From a bacterium (GTDB lineage: Bacteria > Bacteroidota > Ignavibacteria > SZUA-365): a DNA stretch of 64,000 nucleotides. Within the stretch, counting starts at the first letter, position 1. Every line of letters begins with the position of its first letter. This document shows, in pieces, positions 45,054 to 54,131 of this stretch. A model generated the notes under the pieces. The model was not told where the DNA came from and ran no database searches. It was given only the letters and a program-made list of their open reading frames with translations. The stretch lies in assembly GCA_020444325.1 (NCBI GenBank), contig JAHLLD010000004.1, positions 186,001-250,000 of the forward strand, given 5' to 3'. Position numbers and translations under genes: made by a program.

Positions 45054-46366
45054 GTCGCATCTCCCGCAGGAATGGACTTCAGGGGAAATTCCCCGTGCAA
45101 TGTCGTGCCCGCGCTCGGCGCACTCTCCGTGCGCAGCGCGCCGCCCAGCATGTAGGCGCGCTCCTGCATGCCGTGCAGGCCGAGTCCCACGCCTGCACGT
45201 TTCTTCGGATCAAAGCCGGCACCGTCGTCGCGGATCAGCAGTCGCAGCAGATCATCGTCTTTCTGTAGCCGCACCTCCACGCGCTGCGCCCCTGCGTGCT
45301 TGAGTATGTTGTTTATCGCTTCCTGCACGATGCGGTACAGCCCGATTTCCTCATCTGGGGAGAACAGTCCGTCCACAGCGGCAATCTCGGACTCGACGTG
45401 CAGGGCCGTACTATCGCGAACTTTGTCGAGCATTGCTTGGAGTGTTGACGTGAGTCCGACGCGCTCAATCTGCGCGGGACGCAGATCGCGCGACATGCGG
45501 CGGACTTCCTCGATGCTTTCAGTAGCGGCGTCGGCAATCTCTTCGAGATGTTCCTGAGCGTTGTCGTCGTCCTCCTGCGCCATCGCGGCACGGAACTTCA
45601 TGATGATGAGATCCTGCGATACCCCGTCGTGCAGGGCCCCGGCAATGCGTTTTCTTTCCTCTTCCTGCATTACGATGAAGCCCGCGGTGAATTCCTGTTG
45701 CGCCGCTTTCTGCCGCTGTTCCGCTGCGGCCGCGTCTGCGAAAGCCTGTGCCTCTATCTTGTTGGCTCGGCTCGCAGCTGCCTCTTCACGTAGATGCGCT
45801 GCTGTACGACGGTTGCGGAAATTCCAGTATCCGCCGCCCAGAAAAAGCAGTACCGCGAATATTCCCGCTCCCGTGATTCCGCGCAGTATTGACTCGCGTT
45901 CGATGCGCAACTCCTGCATGCGCAGTGTGTCCTGTTGCCTGAGGCGTTCTTCACTCTGGCGCAGCATTAACACCTGCTGTCGGCGAAGTTCCGCTTCGTT
46001 TTTTTCCAGTTCGAGCTTTCGGATGTCTTTCTCTCGTGCGAGAAGGAGCAGATTGCGCTCCTGTTCCTCCCGTTGCAGGTTTTGGCGCTTCAACTCTTCG
46101 TTCTGTTGTGCCAGTTGAAGTTCCCGCTGACGCTTTTCCTGTTCGAGCAGCGTGATCATCTGCTCCTTGCGTTCCGCTTCATAGCGTTCGGTCAGCTCCC
46201 TGACCTGTTCGCGATTCAGTGCCGAGAGCAGGGAGTCTTTTCTCCCGAATTCCTGCACCAACCTTTGGTATTCCTGCGCCAGGGTGTCCCTGGCGCTGTC
46301 TGTTTGCGCTGCACATGGCAACGCAATCAGCATGAAGAACAGCATGGAGGGCACAAGCTTCATCAT
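45050..46366 (-). CDS. Sensor histidine kinase with a coiled coil but no TPR sensor domain
   Basis: A 438-residue kinase from ATG 46366. It has a signal or membrane segment (MMKLVPSMLFFMLIALPCAAQ region), then an uninterrupted coiled coil (about 35-165, rich in EQEKRQRELQLAQQ-type heptads). A transmembrane helix (GITGAGIFAVLLFLGGGYW) and the kinase core follow: AGALHDGVSQD, N box EAINNILKHA, G1 DDGAGF and G2 GLGLHGM. Compared with the other two kinases, the TPR array is absent and only the linker coiled coil remains. A GTG 11 codons upstream is a weaker start; the ribosome binding site is poor at both. It overlaps the next kinase by GTGA, and a mixed kinase dimer is conceivable. Confidence 0.9.
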   Translation of the reverse strand: MMKLVPSMLFFMLIALPCAAQTDSARDTLAQEYQRLVQEFGRKDSLLSALNREQVRELTERYEAERKEQMITLLEQEKRQRELQLAQQNEELKRQNLQREEQERNLLLLAREKDIRKLELEKNEAELRRQQVLMLRQSEERLRQQDTLRMQELRIERESILRGITGAGIFAVLLFLGGGYWNFRNRRTAAHLREEAAASRANKIEAQAFADAAAAEQRQKAAQQEFTAGFIVMQEEERKRIAGALHDGVSQDLIIMKFRAAMAQEDDDNAQEHLEEIADAATESIEEVRRMSRDLRPAQIERVGLTSTLQAMLDKVRDSTALHVESEIAAVDGLFSPDEEIGLYRIVQEAINNILKHAGAQRVEVRLQKDDDLLRLLIRDDGAGFDPKKRAGVGLGLHGMQERAYMLGGALRTESAPSAGTTLHGEFPLKSIPAGDAT

Positions 46367-46455
46367 TCTCAGGGTCCGTGGGTAAGAAGAAAACCGCACT
46401 GCGGCCTGGCTGAAACGGCTATATATAATCTATTATTACGGTGAGTTTCTCTCAA

Positions 46456-46470
46456 TCACGGGAACCGTGA
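46456..46470. promoter_or_regulatory. Short perfect inverted repeat between regulator and kinase genes
   Basis: TCACGG-GAA-CCGTGA lies in the 132-base gap between the regulator gene (stop at 46499) and the kinase start (46366). A partial copy, CCGTGAG, follows at 46484-46490. It could be an operator for the kinase-led part of the operon, or a small transcript structure. There is no T-tract. Confidence 0.35.
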
Positions 46471-46498
46471 ATTCGTCCTGTGAAATCCGTGAGAGACC

Positions 46499-47146
46499 TC
46501 AGATCTGCGTTAGCCCCATGCGAATAGCGTGTTTTGTCAAATCGGCGACGGAGTGGGTTTCAAGCTTGCCCATGAGATGCCGGCGGTGGGTTTCCACTGT
46601 GCCTACGGAGACGGACAGGATATCGGCAATCTCTTTGGTCGAATATCCCTCCGAGATAAGCTGTAGCACCTGGCGTTCCTTCGCCGTGAGACTGTCGCCC
46701 GGGGTCTGCGTGTCGGAGGCGAGATGCCGCACATAGTCGTCAATGACCACATTGGTGATCTCTCTGCTGACATATCGACGGCCGGTGACGACCGTCCTGA
46801 TCGCGCTTTCCAGTTCCTCGAGGGCCGCATGTTTGATGACGTACCCGTGAGCTCCCTCGCGGAACATCTTCCCTATGTAGCTGCTGTCGTTGGACATCGA
46901 AAGGGCGATGATGTGCGTGTCAGGCGAGGTAGCCGCGATTTCACGTGTTGCGTCGATGCCGTTCAGTACGGGCATGTGCACGTCCATCACCACAACGTCC
47001 GGTGCCAGCTGCCCGGTCATGTCCACCGCCTCACGTCCGTTTCCCGCTAGACCGACGACCTGGATGTACGGTTTCTTCTCGAGCACGCTTTGCAGCGCCT
47101 CGCGCATCAAGCGATGATCGTCAGCAAGCAGTACACGTATACTCAT
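46499..47146 (-). CDS. NarL/FixJ-family response regulator
   Basis: A 215-residue regulator. The receiver domain has Asp9/Asp10 (LADDH), phosphoacceptor Asp55 (VVMDVHMP), the ALSMS switch and Lys in VIKHA. The HTH region has LTAKERQVLQLISEGYSTK and the recognition segment VSVGTVETHR, close to the family consensus. The ATG at 47146 (MSIRVLLADD) is preceded by CAGGAG and begins the first receiver strand; 44 upstream in-frame codons are ignored. It is the first gene of the minus-strand run of two regulators and two kinases, and is divergent from the lone receiver at 47442. Confidence 0.95.
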   Translation of the reverse strand: MSIRVLLADDHRLMREALQSVLEKKPYIQVVGLAGNGREAVDMTGQLAPDVVVMDVHMPVLNGIDATREIAATSPDTHIIALSMSNDSSYIGKMFREGAHGYVIKHAALEELESAIRTVVTGRRYVSREITNVVIDDYVRHLASDTQTPGDSLTAKERQVLQLISEGYSTKEIADILSVSVGTVETHRRHLMGKLETHSVADLTKHAIRMGLTQI

Positions 47147-47350
47147 GCGCTCTCCTGAGCAAGCGGCTGATATCCCGTACCTTCCTTTAGCATCAACCGA
47201 CCCATGCCGGATGACGGAAGAGCAGGACAAATGGATAGGGGAGAGAATACTCCTATGATGATATGATGAATAGTACATTCCCCCCGGGACAGAAGCAAGG
47301 ACTCACAGCCATCGCGATACGTCGATATTCCACGCGAATATCCGGTCCTT

Positions 47351-47368
47351 CAAAATAGGTAGGTCTAC
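47351..47368. promoter_or_regulatory. Candidate shared operator (copy 2), CAAAATAGGTAGGTCTAC
   Basis: This copy contains the palindrome GTAG-GT-CTAC and matches the motif at 23361-23379 except for one missing A and two spacer bases. It lies 74 bases upstream of the lone receiver start at 47442 and 205 bases upstream of the divergent regulator start at 47146, so either gene or both could be controlled from it. Confidence 0.45.
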
Positions 47369-47441
47369 TGATGTGCTTCTCTAAAAAATTGCTGTTGTTG
47401 TATTCAGGCTGTATTTCACAGTATGCACGAATGAGTCCGTC

Positions 47442-47792
47442 ATGCGCCTGCTCTTTGTTGACGATAATGCCCGAATGCGTCGTTTCCTGATGTCGCTGGT
47501 TGGGAACCTGCTGACTGACGCCCGGGAGGCGGCAAACGGTCTGGAGGCGGTGGAAGAGTACAAGAGTTTTCATCCCGATGCGGTACTTATGGACATCCGC
47601 ATGCCGCTGCTCGACGGCTTCGAAGCGACGACACGCATCATGCACGAAAATCCAGATGCGCGGATTCTCATTGTCACGGACTTCGACACGCCGGAATACC
47701 GCCTACTGGCGAAACGGGCCGGAGCATCCGGGTACATCGTGAAAGACCATCTCTTTGACCTGCCTTCCGCGTTGAAGGCGCTGGCATCGTAG
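47442..47792 (+). CDS. Stand-alone receiver-domain protein (CheY-like)
   Basis: A 116-residue receiver with no output domain. It has Asp7/Asp8 (FVDDN), phosphoacceptor Asp51 (VLMDIRMP), the IVTD switch threonine and Lys in IVKDH. It is the paralogue of the receiver at 23429-23824; both sit beside HisKA_3 kinases and NarL-type regulators and share the 'DTPEYR / DSCEYR' stretch after the fourth strand. Only a weak ribosome binding site is visible. Probable role: a phosphorylation-controlled adaptor, or a phosphate sink for the kinases encoded divergently. Confidence 0.9.
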   Translation: MRLLFVDDNARMRRFLMSLVGNLLTDAREAANGLEAVEEYKSFHPDAVLMDIRMPLLDGFEATTRIMHENPDARILIVTDFDTPEYRLLAKRAGASGYIVKDHLFDLPSALKALAS

Positions 47793-47967
47793 ATTTTTTT
47801 ACGTCCCGGATTTTGAGGTATTGGTTTTCATTCCTGTGGTGACTAATGATTATCAGATATTTAGTTCGTACACTCTTGATACACGATTCCCATGTCGCTG
47901 ATCACCCGAGCTTGACGTCTCATCCCGATTGCTTATTCCATGAAGTTCCGTTCTGGAGGAGAATCCC

Positions 47968-50900
47968 ATGCTATCCAACCCTTCTACCCGTGACATCAGC
48001 TGTACCACAATCACGACCTGTCTCGTTTTTATCGGAATGTTCTGTCTGTTGCCCCTGACCGCTGTTCAGGCCGGATCCCCGCTGCCCGATGGTCCTGATG
48101 AAACATCGTCTCTCACGGACCGGCATGCTGACCGCTTACCGGTCTGTTTTACTGAAAACCGCGGACAGATCGTGGATACCGATGGAAGGCTCCGCCCCGA
48201 AATTCTGTACAGCGCTGATGCGGGCACGGCTCGATTGTATTTCACGTCCGCAGGTGTGAGTTACGTGTTTCAGGAATCGGCAACGGAAGCTGAAGGGCAG
48301 TTCGGACCTGTCGTTAACGCCGTGTCCGCTCTGAATCGACCCACTGTACCGCATGCGCCCGAACTCTCCGCTTACCGTATGGACATGAAGCTCGTCGGGA
48401 GCAACCCCCTTGTGCGTATTCGTGCGGAACAGGCGCTTCCCGCGTATAGCAATTACTATTATCCTCATTGTCCGCAGGGCATCACGCATGTGCGCAGTTT
48501 CGCGCGCATTGTGTACGAAAACGTGTATGACAATATCGACATGGTGTTCGCTGCGGCGCAGGGAAAGACGAAGTATGAATTCATTGTTCGGCCCGGGGGC
48601 GATCCCGCACAGATCCGTCTCCGCTACGATGGTGCTGTGTCGATGCGTCATGCCGAGAACGGCCGGCTTTCCATCGCCACCCCGGTCGGCGAGATCGACG
48701 AGCAGTCCCCGTATTCCTATCAGCTCACGGGAAAGGACGTCCCCACGGCATTCGTTCTCCGCGGGGAAGAGGTGACGTTCGACGTTGGAGCATATGACGC
48801 CTCGAAGACCCTGGTCATCGATCCGTGGGCGACGTATTACGGGGGACATGGCACAGACCAAGCAAGCGGCGTCGCTATCGATGCGTCCGGGAACGTCATC
48901 GTGTGCGGCACTACCGCCAGTACGGATTTCCCGGTTATCGGAGCTGCCCAGGGCACACACGCCGGATCAAACGATATCGCCATCGTGAAATTCAGCGATG
49001 CGGGGACGCCCGTCTGGGCGACATATTACGGGGGGACCCAGGACGACTGGGGACTCGATGTCGCCGTGGATGCGAGCGGAAATATCGCCGTCACCGGATC
49101 GGTAACGAGCTGGGATTTTCCCGTGAAGAATGCGATGCAGCAGACGATCGGCTCACAGGGCACCGACGACGCTTTTGTCCTCTTACTCGACGGTGGCGGT
49201 TCCTGCCAGTGGGCGACGTATCACGGTGGGGCACTCAGCGATTACAGCCAAGGCATCGCATTCGACGGAAGCGGGAATGTCGTGCTTACCGGCACCACGG
49301 AGAGCGACAATTTCCCCGTGCAGAACGCGTGGCAGTCGACAAAACAGCAGATGGAAGAGGCCTTCCTCTCCAAGCTCAGCTTCAATGGTACGCTGCTCTG
49401 GTCCACTTTCGTCGGCGGGGAACGGGACGACAGGGGGAGGGATGTGACCGTCGATGCCTCCGGGAATATCTATCTCGTCGGCGCGACCGGGAGCCAGTAT
49501 TTCCCTGTCCTCAATCCGTTCCAGTCTGCCATAGGCGGCGTGGGAGCGGACGACGCATTCATCGCCAGATTCAGCGGGGCGGGAGTTCCGGACTGGTTGA
49601 CGTATTACGGCGGCACCAGCGGGGACGGAGCTTTCACGGTGACCTCGGACGGAAGCGGAAACGTGATCGTGGCCGGCCTGACCACCAGCTCCGATTTCCC
49701 TGTGAGCGGTGCCGAGCAGCCGTATATCAGCGGGGGAGGGGATGTGTTCATTCTGAAACTCACGTCGGGAGGCAGCAGGACGTGGGCGACGTACTTTGGC
49801 GGCAGCGGTGCCGAAGGCATCGGCGGCATCGCAACGGATGGGAACGACAACATCCTTTTCACGGGCTTTACACTCAGCGGGAATCTACCGGTTGCCAATC
49901 CGTGGCAGTCCAACTACGGCGGCTCTGGCGACGGATTCGTCGTCAAGTTCGATGCGCTCGGGCGGAAGCAGTGGGCGACGTATCTCGGGGGGGACCGCTA
50001 CGACATGGGCAAGAGCATCGACACTGACGGAAGCGGGAACGTCATCCTCTGCGGTCAGACAGCAAGCCTGGATTTCCCCGTGTACAAGGCGCATCAGCCG
50101 GCGCTGAGTGCCGTGCAGTCGGGCGACGACTGGACGGGCTACGACATGTTCATCGCCTCGATGTCGCCGGACGGCATCATCATCCCGCTATACAAACCCG
50201 CGACACCGACGAGTCTGACGGCCTCCACCCTGTCGCCGACGAAAGTCATGCTGCGCTGGACGGACAATGCCGACAACGAATCGGAGTACATCATCGAACG
50301 GCAGAAGGACGCGAGTCCCTGGGAGGAAGCCGCGGCCGACACGATGAACGCCACACAGCACACACTCATCGGGCTGCAGCCGGAGGCGCTGTACACGTTC
50401 CGGGTCAAGGCGGTCAACTGGGTGTTTGAATCCGACTATTCCGATGAGGTACAGATCACGATGCCGGAATTCAAGGCCCCCACGGAACTGAAAGTGGCGG
50501 ATATCTCTTCCAGCGAAATCGGCCTTGTATGGGTGGATCACGCCGACAACGAAACCGATTATGTCGTGGAATTGAAAAACGGAGGAGACTGGCGTCCTGT
50601 GGACACCCTGCGGGAAAATACCACGGCAGCGACGGTGACAGAGCTGACACCGCAAACTCCGTATTCCTTCCGGGTGCTGGCGATGGACGGCGCGATCGCA
50701 TCAGCGTACTCGAACGAGGTGCAGGCGACAACGCTTCGCTTCCTTGATGCTCCGGCGGCACTCACCGCCTCGCTCCTGACCGAGAATTCCGCTCATCTCG
50801 AGTGGACGGATCATTCCACCGAAGAAACAGGCTATGAAGTTGAACAGCGCATCAAATATGGTAGCTGGACTCTCATAACCACCACCGCAGCGGACGTAAC

Positions 50901-53900
50901 GACGTTTGACGTAGTGGGGTTGATCGCGGACACGACATACGCGTTTCGTGTCAGGGCCGTTGGCCAGGACGCCACATCATCCTATTCAAACGAGGTGTCC
51001 ATTTTCACCAGCCTTGCGCCCGCTACGCCCATTAATCTCATCGCGGATGCACGGGACCTCTTCACCGTGCAGGTGACCTGGGAGCGTGCTTCGACGAACG
51101 AAGACTACTTTGAAATTGAACGCAGCGAGGACGGCGCGACGTGGACACCCGTTCATACGACCACCGCCGGCATTACCGTGCTGAACGACGAGCACTTGGA
51201 GCCGAGTACAGTGTACTGGTACCGCGTTCGCGCAGTAAATGCTACCGGAGTATCGGGCTGGTCCGCTGCCGACAGCGCCCGAACGTACGCGCGTCCCGCT
51301 CCCGGCCGACCGTTTTTCCCTGCCGCCACAACGCTGGATGCGCACGCCATCGAAATCACCTGGGTACTGCCGCATCCCTCGTACGAGGACGGGTGCGAGA
51401 TCCAGGAATCGACCACTGGCGATGACGCGGATTTTACGACCATCGAACCGGCGATCGCACCTGGCAAGCGCAGTTACGAGCGCACGGGGTTGAATCCGCT
51501 GACGACGTATTATTACCGCATCCGTGCTTACAACGGCAGCGGGACATCCGAGTGGTCGGATGTCGTCAGTGCGATGACGCTCGAGGAGAATCTTGATCTT
51601 CCTCCGGTCCCAACGAATGTGCATGCACGTACCCTGGGCACGAGCGAGATCCGGATTACCTGGGAGATGCCGTCACCATCGAACGAGGACAGCTTCGAGA
51701 TCGAGCGTTCAGAGACCGCGGACGTCGCTGACTTCCATTTGCTTACATCGAATCTCGCGGCAGGCGACAGCAGTTATACCGACAGCGGTCTTCCGTCGGA
51801 GAGCGAGTACTGGTATCGCGTTCGCGCGCGCAACGTTGACGGGACATCCCGCTGGTCCACCGTCGTGAGCGCAAAAACCGATCGTGCGCCGATGGGGCAG
51901 GAACTGAGGGATGCCATTGCCGCCAAGGAGGCGATGTTCCCCGCTTGCGAAGAACTTATCTCGAACGGGAGTCCAGAACTGGCGATCCTGCGGCAGGTGT
52001 TCACGGACTATCAGCGAGGATACGATGAGGCCGCGGCGCGCAGCCTGATTGCGAAATGGCAGACCGGTTATCCCGCGGACCAGAGTGCTGCGGCAGAAGC
52101 GTTTACGCGGTTTGCCTTCCTCGAGCGTGTGCTGTCTGGCGGCTTTGAGGATCTGAGTTATTCGCCCCCCATCGAAGGGGCGGTGGCGACGGCGAAACAG
52201 GCGGCAACGCCGATCGGGATGATGCTGAAGAACGTCTGCGCACTCGGTTTTGCATGGCAGGATCAGCGCACCTACCTCGGCGCCGAAGACCAGGTTGTGG
52301 ATGCCGTTCTTGTCGACATGATCAACCCCGTTTACGACGGCGCCTTTCTGATGATGCAGCTCATGGGTATGACCCCCGACGCCGCAGTGCCGGAGTTCTA
52401 CACAACACTGCTTCGGGAGCGCGGAGAAATCCCGGATCTCACGAAGCCGGCGCTGACGTCGATGGTGGATTACTGGGGGGAATGCATACTCGGGTCGTGC
52501 TATCTCCCTGTTACACAGCCATTCATCCCGCTGTTCGCGGACAGAACGGAGCAGCTGGATTTTACCGGAAACACGCAGTCGGCCATTGCGAAACGCGACA
52601 TCGCTTTGCAGTCCGTTCGCACTGAGACGGAGTCGCTGCAAACAGATTTCACATCCTACGGCAGTGTCTGTACCGGAATGGATGCCGCATACGCACTCGG
52701 TCAGGCGTCCGGGACACCCCTCGAGGCATTCTTCCTCAAGCTGCGGGATCTGCGTCCCCGGATGGTGGACAGGCTGTATGATGCGATCGCGGCAGCCGCC
52801 ACGCCCGTGGCGCGCATGTTGTATCTCGCTTCCACGGAGAAGGTCCCAGGGCTGGGTTCCCTTCCTTCACTAATACGCGAGGCAGGGAACGCAATTTTCG
52901 ATCCTGTGAACAACAGCGTTCAAAGCGCGAACGGATCCGTCCCAGGCGGAAGGAGCAGGAATGATGTCGGCTTCCCGCTGTCTGCTCACGGCATCTCCAA
53001 GACAGGCAGGTTGTTGATGAGCGGGGCAGTCTCGTCGGACCGTGCTTCGCTCAGCGAATTACGCGGCAGGGTGGCGGACGAAGACACGGCGTTCATCAAC
53101 GAGCATTTCGATGCCCTGCGGCACAGCGGGATGGACATGATAGCGGAGACATCGTTGCTGCAGCGGCCGCTGCTCGGAATCGCTCCCGCGGATCTGTACG
53201 TCCAGCAAGATCTCCGTGACGATTATTACGTCGTCCTTGCACGCATGCAGCTGCTCGCGATGCGGCGCGCCGTCCTGTCGGTTTCCCTGATGGATTATTT
53301 TCATTCTCCCACTGCGGATCGGAAGGCCAATCTTCTTGCGGAAATCGATTCCATTCTCATTCCGCTCGAGGGCTCCGTGGATGCGATCACTGATTTGACC
53401 ACCGATGTCGGGAGTCTGATCACATTGCCCGCGCTCGGGGTGGTGGAAACGGAGATCGTTCGCGCGCCGTCGAGCGGTGAGAACAGCTGTAATCTCCGTC
53501 TCACAACGGAGAACATGGGTGGGGCGGCTGCTCAGGATGTCGCGGCAACTGTCGCGATTCTCAGCAGCGGTGTCACCATGAAGACAGGGAACATCCTTCC
53601 ACTTGGGTTGCTACCGCCTGACGGCTCCGCTCAGGGCAGCCTGGAAATCGATGTTCTTCCTACGACGAAGCATGTGACCATTTTTGTTGTCCTCGAGGCG
53701 GGGAAGCGACGATTCATCGACCGGCGTACACTGCCGGTACCAGCGTCCACCACGGCAGTGGAGGAACCTGCTGCAATGCCAACTTCGCACCAGCTGCATC
53801 AGAACTACCCAAATCCATTCAATCCGACAACTACGATCAGCTACACGTTGTCGCGTCCGGTGGAAGTGTCGCTGATCGTGACGGATGCGCTTGGACGGGA

Positions 53901-54048
53901 GGTTACGCGATTGATTGATGAGGAAAAACGGCGGAGCGGATTGCATACCACGCGATTTAACGCACGGGATCTTCCGTCAGGGGTGTATTTCTACCGTCTC
54001 GAGACGCCTGATGGGGTGTTTGTCCGGAAAATGCAGTTTGTGAGATGA
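47968..54048 (+). CDS. Giant T9SS-secreted protein: DUF7948-like, SBBP repeats, six FN3 domains, helical domain
   Basis: A 2026-residue exported protein. It has a signal peptide (about 1-36) and an N-terminal domain (about 50-285) of the type that precedes SBBP repeats (FTENRGQIVD..., 'YENVYDNIDMVF', 'VIDPWATYYGG'). About eight SBBP beta-propeller repeats follow (about 287-740, 'WATYYGG...D....VAVDASGNI.VTG.T.S.DFPV'). Six FN3 domains follow (about 740-1307) with 'IRITWEMPSPSNEDSFEIERS'-type strands. Next comes a roughly 500-residue mostly helical region (about 1310-1820) that I do not recognise, a CARDB-like segment and a T9SS tail (about 1937-2026, HQNYPNPFNPTTTISY). GGAGGAG precedes the ATG. 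Likely a surface-displayed adhesion or matrix protein. Confidence 0.9.
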   Translation: MLSNPSTRDISCTTITTCLVFIGMFCLLPLTAVQAGSPLPDGPDETSSLTDRHADRLPVCFTENRGQIVDTDGRLRPEILYSADAGTARLYFTSAGVSYVFQESATEAEGQFGPVVNAVSALNRPTVPHAPELSAYRMDMKLVGSNPLVRIRAEQALPAYSNYYYPHCPQGITHVRSFARIVYENVYDNIDMVFAAAQGKTKYEFIVRPGGDPAQIRLRYDGAVSMRHAENGRLSIATPVGEIDEQSPYSYQLTGKDVPTAFVLRGEEVTFDVGAYDASKTLVIDPWATYYGGHGTDQASGVAIDASGNVIVCGTTASTDFPVIGAAQGTHAGSNDIAIVKFSDAGTPVWATYYGGTQDDWGLDVAVDASGNIAVTGSVTSWDFPVKNAMQQTIGSQGTDDAFVLLLDGGGSCQWATYHGGALSDYSQGIAFDGSGNVVLTGTTESDNFPVQNAWQSTKQQMEEAFLSKLSFNGTLLWSTFVGGERDDRGRDVTVDASGNIYLVGATGSQYFPVLNPFQSAIGGVGADDAFIARFSGAGVPDWLTYYGGTSGDGAFTVTSDGSGNVIVAGLTTSSDFPVSGAEQPYISGGGDVFILKLTSGGSRTWATYFGGSGAEGIGGIATDGNDNILFTGFTLSGNLPVANPWQSNYGGSGDGFVVKFDALGRKQWATYLGGDRYDMGKSIDTDGSGNVILCGQTASLDFPVYKAHQPALSAVQSGDDWTGYDMFIASMSPDGIIIPLYKPATPTSLTASTLSPTKVMLRWTDNADNESEYIIERQKDASPWEEAAADTMNATQHTLIGLQPEALYTFRVKAVNWVFESDYSDEVQITMPEFKAPTELKVADISSSEIGLVWVDHADNETDYVVELKNGGDWRPVDTLRENTTAATVTELTPQTPYSFRVLAMDGAIASAYSNEVQATTLRFLDAPAALTASLLTENSAHLEWTDHSTEETGYEVEQRIKYGSWTLITTTAADVTTFDVVGLIADTTYAFRVRAVGQDATSSYSNEVSIFTSLAPATPINLIADARDLFTVQVTWERASTNEDYFEIERSEDGATWTPVHTTTAGITVLNDEHLEPSTVYWYRVRAVNATGVSGWSAADSARTYARPAPGRPFFPAATTLDAHAIEITWVLPHPSYEDGCEIQESTTGDDADFTTIEPAIAPGKRSYERTGLNPLTTYYYRIRAYNGSGTSEWSDVVSAMTLEENLDLPPVPTNVHARTLGTSEIRITWEMPSPSNEDSFEIERSETADVADFHLLTSNLAAGDSSYTDSGLPSESEYWYRVRARNVDGTSRWSTVVSAKTDRAPMGQELRDAIAAKEAMFPACEELISNGSPELAILRQVFTDYQRGYDEAAARSLIAKWQTGYPADQSAAAEAFTRFAFLERVLSGGFEDLSYSPPIEGAVATAKQAATPIGMMLKNVCALGFAWQDQRTYLGAEDQVVDAVLVDMINPVYDGAFLMMQLMGMTPDAAVPEFYTTLLRERGEIPDLTKPALTSMVDYWGECILGSCYLPVTQPFIPLFADRTEQLDFTGNTQSAIAKRDIALQSVRTETESLQTDFTSYGSVCTGMDAAYALGQASGTPLEAFFLKLRDLRPRMVDRLYDAIAAAATPVARMLYLASTEKVPGLGSLPSLIREAGNAIFDPVNNSVQSANGSVPGGRSRNDVGFPLSAHGISKTGRLLMSGAVSSDRASLSELRGRVADEDTAFINEHFDALRHSGMDMIAETSLLQRPLLGIAPADLYVQQDLRDDYYVVLARMQLLAMRRAVLSVSLMDYFHSPTADRKANLLAEIDSILIPLEGSVDAITDLTTDVGSLITLPALGVVETEIVRAPSSGENSCNLRLTTENMGGAAAQDVAATVAILSSGVTMKTGNILPLGLLPPDGSAQGSLEIDVLPTTKHVTIFVVLEAGKRRFIDRRTLPVPASTTAVEEPAAMPTSHQLHQNYPNPFNPTTTISYTLSRPVEVSLIVTDALGREVTRLIDEEKRRSGLHTTRFNARDLPSGVYFYRLETPDGVFVRKMQFVR

Positions 54049-54072
54049 CGATAGGAACGTGGAACACGAATG

Positions 54073-54097
54073 AAGGGCGAGTTGATCTCGCCCTTTT
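54073..54097 (+). terminator. Rho-independent terminator after the giant T9SS gene
   Basis: AAGGGCGAG (54073-54081) pairs perfectly with CTCGCCCTT (54087-54095) around a five-base loop, followed by TTGATTTT. It begins 25 bases after the stop. Confidence 0.85.
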
Positions 54098-54131
54098 GAT
54101 TTTCACAAAGTCAATTATCTCAGCCAACAAC

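Noticed and set aside
48825-50027. Plus-strand open frame of 400 codons inside the giant gene
   Set aside because: A +1-shifted reading of the repetitive SBBP region; very Arg-rich and without a start signal.
51709-52641. Minus-strand open frame of 310 codons
   Set aside because: Antisense to the FN3/helical part of the giant T9SS gene, with no ribosome binding site.
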